64,000 nucleotides of DNA from Diphasiastrum complanatum. Taxonomy: Eukaryota; Streptophyta; Lycopodiopsida; Lycopodiales; Lycopodiaceae. The stretch is from NCBI GenBank assembly GCA_029204225.1, contig CM055096.1, forward strand, positions 41,722,901 through 41,786,900, written 5' to 3'. Position 1 is the stretch's first letter. Each line of letters opens with the position of its first letter. The notes beneath the pieces were generated by a model. It made no database searches. It was not told the origin of the DNA and saw only the letters and a program-made list of their open reading frames with translations. The position numbers were made by a program, and so were the translations under genes. Shown here in pieces: positions 14,415 to 25,791 of the stretch.

Positions 14415-14453
14415 AATTTTCTATATCAATTATGAAAATTGATATAGAAAATT
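14415..14453. repeat. perfect short hairpin
   Basis: AATTTTCTATATCAATT at 14415-14431 is followed by a 5-nt loop and its exact reverse complement at 14437-14453. It could be a terminator-like stem or a MITE end. Nothing else ties it to a gene. Confidence 0.8.
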
Positions 14454-14529
14454 CTTAGGATGGAGATCATTCTAAAGTTGGATCAAAGTGATATGGTTAA
14501 AACTATGCCAAAACTAGTTGAAGAGGGAG

Positions 14530-15650
14530 TGTGAGAGATTTCAACAAGTTTGGTCATATTTTGGTAAATTGTCAATTGAGGCCAAAACTCATTTTAGACT
14601 TAGAGATGTGAAAAATTGCCTACATTGGCAAATCTAGCCATGTAGAATATTGTACATTTTGTCAATATTGTTTGTTGGTTACTTGAATGGCCAAAGTGCC
14701 ACTTGTACATACACACCTAAAGTAGGTTACCACGAGTGAAGAAGAGTGTTTGTGTCTATTTGGTAGTGATTCCTACTTTTTAGGATCTAGACCATGATTT
14801 ATGATGAGATTTGTACCTACCATGCACCTACCAAGCATGACTCTTGGATCTAGGCTAGGGTTTTCACATTAGGGCAAGAAAGTGGAGTCTACTTCCTTAT
14901 TACATGCTGTATTTTCACCTAACTTTGCAAAGGAAGTGTGTTTTACTATGTATTTCCATTCTCCATAGTGAGAAGATAGAAACTTTTTGGAGCCTCAAGG
15001 AGAAACTCGAGTTTCCTCTCATTGTATGGTGATTACTCTATTTTTTCAATGAAACCCAGCTTTGGCACTTTGTAAACACTGTCTACAGGCCGTACTACAG
15101 CCTTATTTCCACACGTGTGGAGCTGGATTAGACTATTTGATCAATTCTTTGATTGTCTCTACTTGTTTCCTATCAAGCTGCTAAACTAGATCTTGTTTTC
15201 TGATGACTAGTTTCTGATAGATTGTTTAACAAGCATACAATCACCTTGTGGATCATTCAAAGATCCATTTATGGTCCTTAGTACTGTACTTTTCACAAGA
15301 GATAAACTTCTTGAAGTTATGTTAGTTTAGAATACATTCAATAAACACTTTTTGAAAGTGTGAGAAATTTGGTAGTTGATTTGAGAGAGATTCCCAAAAT
15401 AGTAGGGTTTTTCATATTGGAAGGAAATCCAAGTGTCAAAGTAGGGCTTGGACCTGCTATATATTCTTGTAACTCATGGAGAAAGGGATCTTCTCTCTTC
15501 TCTCTCTCATTTCATCATTATACATGGTTCTCTTTGGGTTCTACTACTCATTGGTGCACTCTCATGATGTTATCTTGCAATTCTATGTGTAGAATGATCA
15601 TTTATTGCTATTTTTGGTTCCATAGGTTGGAAATACAGTAAGGTACTATA
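14530..15650 (+). mobile_element. possible LTR (single copy seen)
   Basis: AAGAGGGAG immediately precedes TGTGAGAGATTTC, the arrangement of a polypurine tract and a 3' LTR start. Downstream there is a CTATATATTCTTG box near 15,457. I could not find a second copy or a clear CA terminus, so the right edge is a guess. Confidence 0.25.
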
Positions 15651-15970
15651 ATTATATGGACAACAACTATATTTTATGTTTTGGTTCATGTTTGATCAGT
15701 ATCTCTTAGAGTTTGCATCTCATTTTGTATGTAGATGCTGATTTTTCTACATTGGCAAGATTGTTGGTCTGCTCCTTTTGTAACCGAAGATTAGGAACAT
15801 GGATTTAGATCGTGAATGATCTAAAATCCTTCACACACAATATGGGCGAACATGAAACATAAGGGGAGAACCATGAAAAGTTGAAATAGGAGCATGTACA
15901 TCAATTAGAGTAAGGGCCCAATGTAAGTAAAGGGAACAAGAATCATTAGAGAAAATATGGGCCCAAAGAG

Positions 15971-15996
15971 GGCCCTATAAGAAATGCCATGTAGGA
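15971..15996 (+). promoter_or_regulatory. conserved 5' block of RAG1-like unit A
   Basis: GGCCCTATAAGAAATGCCAT followed by GTAGGA occurs here and, almost unchanged, at 35,354 and 39,513. Each lies 380-600 bp before the same kind of coding region. A TATAA-like core suggests a shared promoter or transposase-binding site. Confidence 0.6.
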
Positions 15997-16350
15997 GAGA
16001 GAAAAATAACTATATAGTAATTATAATATCATTTTCTAACTTCTTTACGCATCTGCCCGCACTACTTTCCATGTAAATAAATGCACCTTAGTTTAGTCAC
16101 ATCAAACTTCACTGGTGCTTAACCATAGTTAAAATATAATTTTCAAAATGCTGAAATATTCCCTCCCAATAGTTGTAAACACTCAAAAATTTGGATTTGG
16201 AGTGACATTTCTGAAACAAAGCCTACAACATCTCTATCTTTAGGTTCAAAAACAAGTGTTTAGCACCATCTCTATCTCCAGCAAAGTTGTTAGCGCCATC
16301 TCCAGCTTTGTTATTGTCATTGTGTTATTTGTTACTATACTATTGTACTA

Positions 16351-18265
16351 ATGACAAAGCTTTATTTTCTTCATGTGGATCGGTCACCAGAATATGCTCC
16401 GCTCAGGACAAGAAATTCAAAGCAACCCAAATTGTCAACTTCTGATATGGTCCGATACAGGGAGAAAAAGCTAAAGCATGTAGATTTATGGTCATCAAGA
16501 ACATTGTATCCTATTGATCCATGTTCATTGCAACATCCAGATTTTCATTCGATGAGTCAATTAATAATCTATATGTGTCATGGCCTTTTGGGTTACTGTG
16601 AGAATTTGATGCTCTATGGGAATGCACATTCAATGCAAAGAATACATTATTTGGAAGAGAAATCAAGGAAAATATTAAAGGACTGCGAAGAAAAATCTAC
16701 AAAGATGAAAACTTGTTTGGATGAAAATAAAATGCTCAAGAAGGAGATCCAAAGGTTGAAATCTTTTTTGCATCATTATACAACTAGTAATGATGAGACA
16801 AAAACTGCATTTCAATCCATGCGTATCTCATATTTGTCTCTTGTTAAAGATATGGATGTGCTCAATAGAAAGGTCCGAAGCAACAAGAGCAAAAGACTGG
16901 TAAACAAAGATATATGTGATCTATCATCCAGAGGAGGTCATAGAAAAAGACAAATCCTTGCATTCAATTAAGTTATAGCTTATTTGATATTGAATATTGT
17001 TTGAACTTTTTGATTCATTCATAATCACTAATTTTGTTATTTATTCATTTCAACTTTCTGGTGATTTGCTTATTATATATTGTTGTGAATACTATGAGTG
17101 TCCTAATTCTACTGACATTTTCATGAACATTATGTTTGCAATGCAGATCAGCATTGGTTGTTGAAGACCATTTGGCCGATGAGATTTCAATTGGAAACTC
17201 ACTAGGCTCTACCTTGACTTCTAAATCTATAAAATCAATGTTAAATAATAACAAAATGAAAAAGATTAAGGCTTCAGTTACTGATAGCATTATGGATGAA
17301 GTTGGAAAAATATTAGACACTACATTGCTTCAAGGGACATGTGACTTTTCTAGCATCAGTAGGGAAGCATATGCAACAATGTTTAAGATGATAAAGGAGG
17401 CATTTGCATAGGTAAATATTAAAAAGTTTCCAATCCCATGACCCTTTCATCTTTAAAAAAAAAAGACATGTTAAACCAAGGTATGCAGACAATAGTTGGT
17501 AATCCAGCTCATATCAATGAAGTGTATTGCTGGAAAGGAGAAAGTCTAGTTTATAACAATTCCAAGAATTTATTTATTGATATTAATCAGTTATTAACAT
17601 TCATCATAAATTTTTACGGTATTACAAATGAGGATGTCAATAACAAGTTGATAGTTGTTCTCAAGTTAGATGGATCTGAAATTATAAAAGGACAAAAAAT
17701 GGAAAGAGTCAGTCTCACGATCATGAATGGAACAAGACTCGGAAGGCCTCAATTTCAGTGTTCAATCAGAAAATGATATCTGGTGGTTGGTAGCATTTCA
17801 AGTATAGTAGTTCTTTCGCATAATAAATAGGGATAATCATTTGAATATGGATTTCATTCGGGAAATCTTCTCTGTGTTAATATTATGAGGCTGATCATGT
17901 TTTTGTATTCTCTTATAGGTGATGAAAGAAGACCATGACATTCTCTCATGGATATTTAATAGAACATCATATCCTGCCACCATAAAAAATCACATGGAGG
18001 GAGTTCCACTCAATATTCCTAGAATTGGCACTTTCAACATTGAATGGCATTTAGTAGAAGATCTGAAGACATTAAAATGTATGTTCAATATATCTCATGG
18101 CACTAACTCTAAACACCATTGTTTGTATTGCATGCCAAATAGCAAAAGACATGACAAGGAGTACGGGAATATCAAGAGATCGAGAAGATCCTAATTGGAA
18201 ACCTGTACTACTGATTTCTCTACAAAATGTTCATATCTGTACATTGCATGCGGAGGTGCGTATTA

Positions 18266-18303
<38 letters not shown>

Positions 18304-18525
18304 TCACATCTTGTTTGCATGGAATTTCGAACCAGAGGCCTCTGCGAAGGAAGCTATTTCCAGATTAGAGGATGTGTTGTCCAAAGCAGACTTACATAAA
18401 GGCCACAATAAAATAAAAAAAGATGACAAGCTATCAGGTAAAACAAGAAATATTCCATGCAAGCCAAGCATTGGAGGATCTAAAGCTCGAAGATTTTTAT
18501 CAAATTATTTTGGCAAACAATCCAA
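16351..18525 (+). pseudogene. RAG1-core-like DDE element, unit A (3' truncated)
   Basis: Exon 1 (16351-16967) encodes DLWSSRTLYPIDPCSLQHP, a CHGLLGYC segment and a long coiled coil. Its donor is mutated compared with the same site in units B and C. Later exons (about 17,150-17,410, 17,440-17,780 and 17,920-18,525) carry VVLKLDGSEIIKGQK with the first putative catalytic Asp, VEDLKTLKCMF with the second, a KHHCLYC zinc-type pair and the NVHICTLHAEV segment. These match in order the RAG1/Transib RNase H-fold core. A TAG at 17,409, frame changes, a (TA)n insertion at 18,267 and loss of everything after about 18,525 show it is dead. The missing C-terminal part, with the catalytic Glu, is present in unit C. 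The breakpoint is the 3' end of the Gag-histone reading frame. Confidence 0.7.
18267..18302. repeat. (TA)n microsatellite inside unit A
   Basis: About 17 TA units replace the codons between LHAEVRI and the LYAWN-like segment that unit C retains, so the tract arose inside the element. Confidence 0.9.
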
Positions 18526-19914
18526 GGTTCTTGCTGAGTCAGATTCTCCAGCATCTAACTCAGAGCTCGGGAAGATAGGGGGTCTCTTGGCCAGGATAAC
18601 TCTAGGAAAAAGGGAAGCAGCTGGCCTTCGTGATCCAGCCTTCTTGTGGATTGGCTGCTTCCTCTTCCTCCTAGAGGTAGTCGGCAAGTCAGTTCTATCC
18701 AGAGGCAGGTCTCTAGAGGCACTGACATTATCAACATGCAGACCAGAATATCGGTTTCGAAGCCTTCTGAGAATGACGAAATCCTTTGGCATGATGGTGA
18801 CATGCTTATCATGCACTACCAAAAGACAAGTATCCTCAAAAAACTGGGACAGAAGATCTTCTGCAACACCCTGTAAGGCCTGTATGGATGTCACGGCAAA
18901 ATAAACATTTTGCCCAAGTGACAAAGTGACATTCCTCATAGATCGGCCGAAAGGAGCTCTTGGGATCAACAATTCAGTTGACATAATGAAACAAGCATCA
19001 CCACCAAACTTTACCATGTATCCTTTCTCTATCATTTGACCAACAATTAACAAATTCCTTGAAAGTGAAGGAATGTAAAGAACACCATCAAATCTTGCTT
19101 TCCTATTAGTAGAAAGACAAATAGGAATTGAACCAATACCTTCAATCACACACTCACCACCATTGGCTATGTGAATTTCTTTCTTGGCTCCATCATAAGT
19201 GACCAAAGAAGTAAATAACTCCTTGTGACTAGTCATGTGTGAACTAGCTTTACTATCAATCCACCATAAATCTTTGTCACCTTCACTTGATATTGGACTT
19301 GAAGAACACATCAAAAGAGAATCACCACCACCTAGATCCTCATCATTAGTAGTAAAGTTGATTTGCTTGCTATATTCATCTCTTTTCTTCTTCAAACATT
19401 CATTAGCAAAATGCCCTTTGATTCCACAAGAAAAGCATTTCAACTTAGACTTTTCTTTCTTTTTTCCAAAACAGGAAGTCTCACCTTGATCTTGTCCTTT
19501 TGACCACTTGCCTTTGCCTTTGCCCTTGAACTTGCCTTTGACGGACATAGCATCCTCTTCATAATGAGATGTCGATGTAGATCCACCTCCTCTTGATTGA
19601 AGCCTATACTCCTCATTCATCAAGATCTCTTGCAAATCCACAATACTTGGCAAAGTCTTTTGAATAGCAAAACTTTGAACAAGATTAGCATGATCATCCA
19701 ACAATCCATTAAGTATAACTTGAACAAGTTCTACCTCCTTAATGCTTTCATCAATATATGCTAACTCATCATTGAATCCTTTAACCCTCAAAACAAAAGC
19801 ATGAGTACTCTCTTCCTTATTTTGCAAACTTTGAAAGATTTGCCTCCTAAGAGTAAGCACTCTTGATGTAGACTTGGATTCATAAAGCTTCTTCAAAGCT
19901 TCCCAAGCCTCCAA
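18505..19914 (-). CDS. copia Gag-protease fused to a histone H3 fold
   Basis: One uninterrupted frame of 469 residues. Residues 1-105 are the copia UBN2-type Gag (EAWEALKKLYE, LRRQIFQSLQ). Residues 125-160 are very basic. C160-C163-H168-C173 is a CX2CX4HX4C zinc knuckle. WWIDSKASSHMT (217-228) starts a full retroviral-type protease domain running to about 310, but the Asp-Ser-Gly triad reads Asp-Ser-Lys, so it may be inactive. At residue 312 the frame passes without a break into STELLIPRAPF and then IQALQGVAEDLL, QFFEDTCLLVVHDK and HVTIMPKDFVILRRLRNRY. This is histone H3 from the end of alphaN to the end of alpha3 (18751-18978) with no gap against H3. A basic tail (SRRKRKQPIHKK, 414-425) follows. 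The last six or seven codons come from unit A. There is no integrase or polymerase. The first codon is TTG, and open sequence continues upstream without ATG to about 19,985, so the N terminus is truncated or spliced. Confidence 0.8.
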   Translation of the reverse strand: MEAWEALKKLYESKSTSRVLTLRRQIFQSLQNKEESTHAFVLRVKGFNDELAYIDESIKEVELVQVILNGLLDDHANLVQSFAIQKTLPSIVDLQEILMNEEYRLQSRGGGSTSTSHYEEDAMSVKGKFKGKGKGKWSKGQDQGETSCFGKKKEKSKLKCFSCGIKGHFANECLKKKRDEYSKQINFTTNDEDLGGGDSLLMCSSSPISSEGDKDLWWIDSKASSHMTSHKELFTSLVTYDGAKKEIHIANGGECVIEGIGSIPICLSTNRKARFDGVLYIPSLSRNLLIVGQMIEKGYMVKFGGDACFIMSTELLIPRAPFGRSMRNVTLSLGQNVYFAVTSIQALQGVAEDLLSQFFEDTCLLVVHDKHVTIMPKDFVILRRLRNRYSGLHVDNVSASRDLPLDRTDLPTTSRRKRKQPIHKKAGSRRPAASLFPRVILAKRPPIFPSSELDAGESDSARTLDCLPK

Positions 19915-20084
19915 AGATGATGTGCACTTACCAATCTCTTTGAGAAGAATGCCAAATTGATAGATGCTGAACTGCTTAAAGCACGATCAGTCACAGTGTT
20001 ACAATGACTAAGCTATAGAGATATCTCTGCCTCTTTTTTAGTGCAACATTCTAAATCTTGTTTGATCTCGAATGAATTGTTGTC

Positions 20085-22598
20085 TGTTATTGCCCGTGTC
20101 TAATTCACTTGTTTTATTCATTCCGCACATTGGCTCAATTTCGTTGAATGCTGAATTAATTTATAACATAGATCAGCAGTGTCTGTCTCCTTTCTGGAGG
20201 ATTGTAGGAATGATACAGCAGGCAGTGACCAACAATCATACCCAAAATCCATCCAAATTGATTTCATTAGCGATTAATGTGTTTTTTGCTTCAGCAATAT
20301 CAGAGCTAATGATGCTTCGCTTCGGTTTGTTTCATTCAGATATCTGTGGCCCGATGAAAAATCCTTCGTTGAAGGATGCCAAGTATTTTATAACCTTTAT
20401 TGACTAATTTTCAAGAAGAACAATGGTGTATTTCATAAAGAAAAAATCAGAAGCCTTGAACTGCTTCAGATTCTTCAAGGAGCATGTAGAAAAGGAGACT
20501 GGAAGGACGATTAAGGCCCTGAGGTCAAACAACGGTGGAGAATATATCTCTCTCGAGTTCAAGGAGTACTGCCAAAGCCAAGGCATTGAGCAGTAGTTCA
20601 TCACTCCTTACAGTCCTCAGTCTAATGGCTTAGTTGAGAAGAAGAACTGAACTCTGGTCGAATCTGCTAAGTGTATGCTAGCGCATACATTGTTGCCTAA
20701 GAAGTTCTGGACTGAAGCTGTTTCCACTGCAGCTTACATCCATAATAGATGTTCGACCAAAGCTCTCTCAGACAAGACATCCCATGAGGTGTGGACAGGC
20801 TTTAAGCCTTCTTTGAAGAATCTAAAAGTGTTTGGGTGCATTGCCTATGCACAGATCCCAAAAGACACAAGAAATTGGATTTCCAAGGTCTCAAGACCAT
20901 CCTGGTTGGATATACCTTGTCTGATAACACCTAAAAACTGTACGATCCTGATACCTAGCAAATTTTGTATAGCTGAGATACAGTCTTTATCAAGGATCAG
21001 TTCGTCTACCTCAAAGGCAAGGAAGTTATTCAAGTAGAATCCTCATCGCCTACCATTGACATGACAGTTCAAGCCTCTGGCTCAAGCATGTCTATCGTCG
21101 ACCCACTTCGAGACAACAAATTAGACGAAGATGTTGCTACCCAGCAACAAGTCCCAGGAGTAATTCATCAGTTGAATCTTCCCAAAAGATCAAGTTGAGT
21201 GCGCACACAGCTCGCAAGGTATACTCTTGAGTCTGTTTGTCTTTTAATGCAGGAACCAACGACAGTCGAAGAGGCACTTAGCCAACCAGACTCTAATCTC
21301 TAGAGAGAAGCTATGGACAAAGAGTATTCCTCTCTGATCAAGAATCAGACATGGTCATTAGTTGAAGCTCCTATTGGCTGCAATATTATTGATTGCAAAT
21401 GGATCTTTAAGATCAAATACGATGCCAATGGAGCAATTGATCGAAGGAAGGCAAGACTGGTAGCACGAGGATTCACCCAGATCTCGAATGTCGACTACAG
21501 TGAGACTTTCAGTCCAGTCATCAAACATTCGTTGATCTGAATGCTCCTATCTTATGCTGCAGCTGCCGACCTCGAAGTACATCAGCTCGATGTACAAACA
21601 GCTTATCTGAATGGAGTTATACAAGAAGACATCTACATGATCCAGCTCGAAGGATACGTTCTGGAAGGCATGAAGAATCATGTTTGTAAACTCCATAAAG
21701 CACTGTACGGCTTGAAACGGTCTGCCAGAGCTTGATTTCAGAGGATCAACACATTCCTCATTGAACAAGGATTTAAACCAAGCACTGCTGATTGCAACGT
21801 TTATTCGAAGTCAGTACATCAATCCTTCATTATCATCACCTTGTATGTTGATGATATGTTGCTCTTCATTCTCAAAATTCGACATGACTGATCTGGGTGC
21901 AGCTCACTTCTATCTTGGAATTCAAATCCACAGAGTACGCAATGATCTGTACAAGACCAGACATCTCTTTTGCTGTCAGCTCACTCAGCCAATACATGGC
22001 TAATCCTAGAATTACCCATTGGAAGGCTCTTATTCGAGTCATGAGATACATTTGAGCTACCAGGAACGAGTGTATCTGCTATGGAGATGTCAACTACGAC
22101 AATCTTCATCAGCTCAGTGGATATTCTGATGCAAGATGGGGAGGAGATGTAGACCATCATAAATCCACATCTGGATTTACATTCTTCTTCAATGGCGGTC
22201 CTATTTCATGGAACAGTCGTAAGCAAACCTCTATCGCACTTTCTTCTACTTAAGCAGAATACATTGCTACTTCTCAATCTATTAAGAAAGCATTTTGGTT
22301 GAAAAATTTGCTTTCAGACATCAATTTGTATCAGCACAGCCCTACAATCTTGTTTTGTGATAATCAAAGTGCTATTGCTCTATCAGCCAACCCTAGATTT
22401 CATTCTAGGAGTAAGCACATTGAGATAAGATATCACTACATCAGGGGCAAGGTTCTCGACCGAGAGGTGAGCTTAACGTACTGCAAAACACATGACATGG
22501 TTGCAGATATTTTCACAAAAGCACTCAGTGTTAATGCACACAAAAAATTTTGTGAATTGCTCAGTCTGAAGATCAAGGCATTCACGGATCCAAATTAA
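20085..22598 (+). pseudogene. copia integrase / reverse transcriptase / RNase H
   Basis: The integrase core begins near 20,310 with HSDICGPM. The expected Asp of the second catalytic motif reads LRSNNGGEY, a D-to-N change, and NGLVEKKN carries the Glu. In-frame stops include TAG at 20595, TGA after KKN and TGA before MLLSYAAAAD. Reverse transcriptase runs from about 21,300: CKWIFKIKYD, LVARGFTQ, QLDVQTAYLNG and YVDDML near 21,845. RNase H runs from about 22,010 to 22,598 with TSGFTFF, NPRFHSRSKHIE and DIFTKALS. Part of the region after YVDD is frame-shifted. The copy cannot make a complete polyprotein. It is closely related to element 2 (45,389-49,011) at RNase H. Confidence 0.9.
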
Positions 22599-22605
22599 GG
22601 GGGGG

Positions 22606-23686
22606 TGTTGGATTTACTCCTTCCAGTCTCCTAAATCCCAATTTTAGTCTGCCTCCATTCATGCTGTATATTTTCTAACGTTGTCACGTAGTCTGTATTT
22701 TTACACACAAATTTGCACAGACGAATAAAAGGTGAATGAATCGCAACACTGTGTTCTTACACAGGTCATGGTGACAGGCGAAAGGAGGACACTACCTCAC
22801 AGAATGGCAAAGTGTCCTAAAAGCTAAGGCACCCTGTAGATCTTATCCTAAGGCCATTCGTAAGAGTGATGCACTCTTGCATCATCACGAACGTTCACCT
22901 AACGTCACACCCTTTTCCACGCTCATCCTTTGCAGCTGTGCTAATAGATTGAACAATGACTGCAGCCACCCACGATCTCCTACACATCCACTCTGTACTT
23001 TCATATCTGCACACCTGTAATATCTTGTATATAGTAGATACCATCTGTGTATTTAATATATGACGATGAAGCAATGTATGTCAGAAGAGCAAGATAAGTC
23101 TAGAACAAGCAAAGGAGGTTATATTCCTCATTATAGACAGAAATAAGCTTTGTAGGGCATGCGGTTTCGTCCGCTACTATCTTGTGCTCTATCGCATTAT
23201 TGATCTGTATACTTGCTATACTTAATCTGACACAGTTCATTTATTCTGCATTTAAGATCTATCAATATTGCTATGCTTATTCTTCTTTCTGTCTGATTAT
23301 TTTAGTTGCTCTTTCCGATAATAAACAGTTAATTTTTATTCTTATCTTTCGCGAATAATTCGCGACTAATTATCAGTTGAGCACTGTCTAGCTCTTCGCG
23401 AATCATTCCCGACAAAAAAATTGTCTTGCAATTCGCGACAAATTATTCTTCTAGCGCTTTGTCTATTCAAAGGTTTGGCTACGTAATCTAGAATGACCGT
23501 GATTTCAATCACTATCTGTTCTATTCATTCTGATAGGCGTAGTCATGCTTAGGGGGAGAGTCATTTAACTCATTTTGCTGCGCACAAACATTTTTAGTTC
23601 GAGTTCGCTACTCGTTCATTTCTTGTTCGAGTTCGTTTCTCGTCTCGTCTTGTTCGTCATTTATTCGTTCTCTCTCTCTCCCAACA
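22606..23686 (+). repeat. 3' LTR of copia element 1
   Basis: It starts TGTTGGATTTACTCC right after the polypurine tract and ends CTCTCCCAACA, so the termini are a perfect 6-bp inverted repeat. Length is 1,081 bp. It holds a TATATAGTAG box near 23,030 and a CTGCGCACAA segment near 23,580 that is also in the LTR of element 2. It abuts a Ty3-like gag fragment of opposite orientation at 23,687, consistent with insertion into it. Confidence 0.85.
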
Positions 23687-23799
23687 CATACGTTGTTGTT
23701 AATTCGTTGCGCCGTACCTCGGTGCCACATTTGGTGTCCCTTGATGATATGGATAAGAAGTCTGATAAGGACTCCTCTCCTGTTGAACAATCCGGGGAT

Positions 23800-24741
23800 T
23801 AATGGGCAAAATGTCGTATCGTGCGATGTTGCGTTGCACAAATGGCAAAATCTATGTGTCAGTCTCAGATTTTGCTTTAGGACTAGACACTCATTTGTTG
23901 TATGGTTTTGTGTGCATATTGAACACCATTCATTCTTGTGTCATGGATATTGTAGTTGATTTGATTCCGGTAGGTCTGGCGTTGCCACTATAACTCCCTC
24001 AAAGGCTTTTAGTTTATGATCAAACTACGCCGTAAGCTGTTCCATCTGTTGTTTGTGTAATTTTGTCATCTGATCCAATAGCAGTTCTGTGGATAGAGCG
24101 GAAGCATTTGATGATGATGATGCTATCGAGGAAGTAGGAGTATGGGTGGATGGATATTCATCGTCTGATCCATCATCCTCCTCTTTGATGGCATCCTCCA
24201 TAGCTTATTGCAGAGTAGTGTACTGCTCCCGTCGTTTTAGTTTTCTTCTGATAGTTTATGGTAGTCCCGCTAGGAACCACATGATCACCGCATGATTGGG
24301 AGTTAGGGTTGCACTGCACTCGGATCGTAGATGTTTGACCCATTCAATATAGTACCTGACCCTTTCTTGTTTTCTCATCTTGACCTTGCTAAGCAGGAGA
24401 AACAGGTCTTCTAGGAACTTCCTTGGTTTAAAGCGCGTGATGAGAGCCGCTTTAACCACTTACCATGTGGATTTCTCTTCCTCTAACAGGTTGAAAAACC
24501 AATATTGAGCCACCGTTAATAGGGACATGGAAAACAACATCAATTTTTTCACAGATGTTCGTTCGCCGCAGATTTCACAAGCTTGTTCGTAGATCTGGAG
24601 GAAGCAGATGAGATCTGATGATCCGTCGTATTTTGGTATCTCCATCTGAAGTGCCCTCCAAACTGCTTGCAAGGGAGCAACAAGTACGGCTTGACCCATT
24701 GGATCGATTGGCGCTAGTTCTGGTTCTGTCTCTTGTTGCAC
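23800..24741 (-). pseudogene. Ty3-type gag with two CCHC knuckles
   Basis: Starting near 24,741 the frame reads MEIPKYDGSSDLICFLQIYE and KLMLFSMSLLTVAQYWFFN, the retrotransposon Gag family with the AxxWF/WY block. A TAG between KSTW and VVKAAL (24,460) and later frame changes interrupt it. Downstream are WCSICTQNHTTNEC (about 23,886-23,931) and FCHLCNATSHDTTFC (about 23,806-23,850), both CX2CX4HX4C knuckles. These bind RNA in assembling particles. The core is similar to the Gag of copia element 2. Confidence 0.8.
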
Positions 24742-25772
24742 AACTGCTAATCTGGGAAGGAGTGGTGCTTGATTTGCTCTCCTTCTTGCTACTGATCATT
24801 CAGATCTAAGATTAATACGATGGTGGAGTCCAAGATAGTTGGATCTTGCTTGTACAATGGGATGCACTCTAGATCTTAAGAATCTGATCAATCTGATTGG
24901 CCGGAAGTGAATCTTAGGCCTTGTATGATGGTTTTTCCTTAATAACTTTTTACTCCTTGCATTGATTGACCTGAGATTTTGACAGTAGCTGGATCTAGTG
25001 CGATCTTTCCACTGATCCAGTATCTGAGAGATCTTTACTTTTTAGTGATTTTTTAGCACTTAAACCCAATTTTCTGCTCATTGGAGTCAAACTAACTCTC
25101 GTAGGCTGTCCTTTGTCCTGGTCTCACTGAGATGAAATTTCAAAATTCTCTGCGAGGGTTCTTGCCTACTAGAATTGAAAATTTTAGTGTCTGTGAGGGT
25201 TCTTTGGTATTTTTCTATCTTTTTTTCACTGGGAACTCTCGCACAGGCACTTAGACAGTGAAGTAATCTCTCGCAAGTTTCTTTGTGTCGTGGTCTCACA
25301 AAGATGGAACTTCAGAGGGCTCTGCGAGAGTTTTGGTGAAAGTTTGTATTTTTTTGAATTTTTTCAAGGGTTTTCTGAATTTTTTTATGATTTTTGCAAT
25401 CTGCTTGGAATTAACTCTCGTAGGCTTCTATGCAGTTCTAGGATAGTACCCTAGAGCTGCTGCCAGTCGTGCAAGGGTTAACTCTCACTGGTTTTTGGAG
25501 AAAACAAAATCTAATGAAAAATTTGGCTTTTTTTCCCTCCAAAATGCAGATTGGTGTGTTTTTGGGTTTTTTTTACTCGTTGGTTTGGATTTCAAGCCCT
25601 TAGAGGCTGTTTAAGGCCTCCTTTACCCTCTCACACCTCCTCCGCTAGCTGTGAATAGTCCAAACACAAAAAACTATGGAAAACTAGCTCTAAACACCCA
25701 AGAATCTACCTAAAACTACTCCAAAAAGCAAGAAATAGCTAAAATGCAGCTATACTAGTTAGTGGAAACCTA

Positions 25773-25790
25773 TCCCTGGCAACGGTGCCA
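25773..25790 (-). promoter_or_regulatory. primer-binding site (tRNA-Asp type)
   Basis: On the minus strand TGGCACCGTTGCCAGGGA follows the LTR end by one base. This resembles the TGGCGCCGTTGCC-type sites complementary to tRNA-Asp that many plant Ty3 elements use. Its place between LTR and gag supports the assignment. Confidence 0.7.
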
Positions 25791-25791
25791 C

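Larger units (their letters stand above)
20060..23686 (+). mobile_element. Ty1/copia element 1, 5' truncated
   Basis: Integrase, reverse transcriptase and RNase H are in copia order on the plus strand. They end at a polypurine tract (AAGGGGGGG, 22598-22605) directly before a TGTTGG...CCAACA LTR. No 5' LTR, Gag or protease precedes it: left of about 20,060 the sequence is the oppositely oriented Gag-histone frame. The element is therefore truncated at its 5' end. Confidence 0.9.

Noticed and set aside
18505-18904. Plus-strand frame continuing unit A past 18,525
   Set aside because: The frame there is the antisense of the H3 fold and basic tail. Similarity to unit C stops at 18,525.
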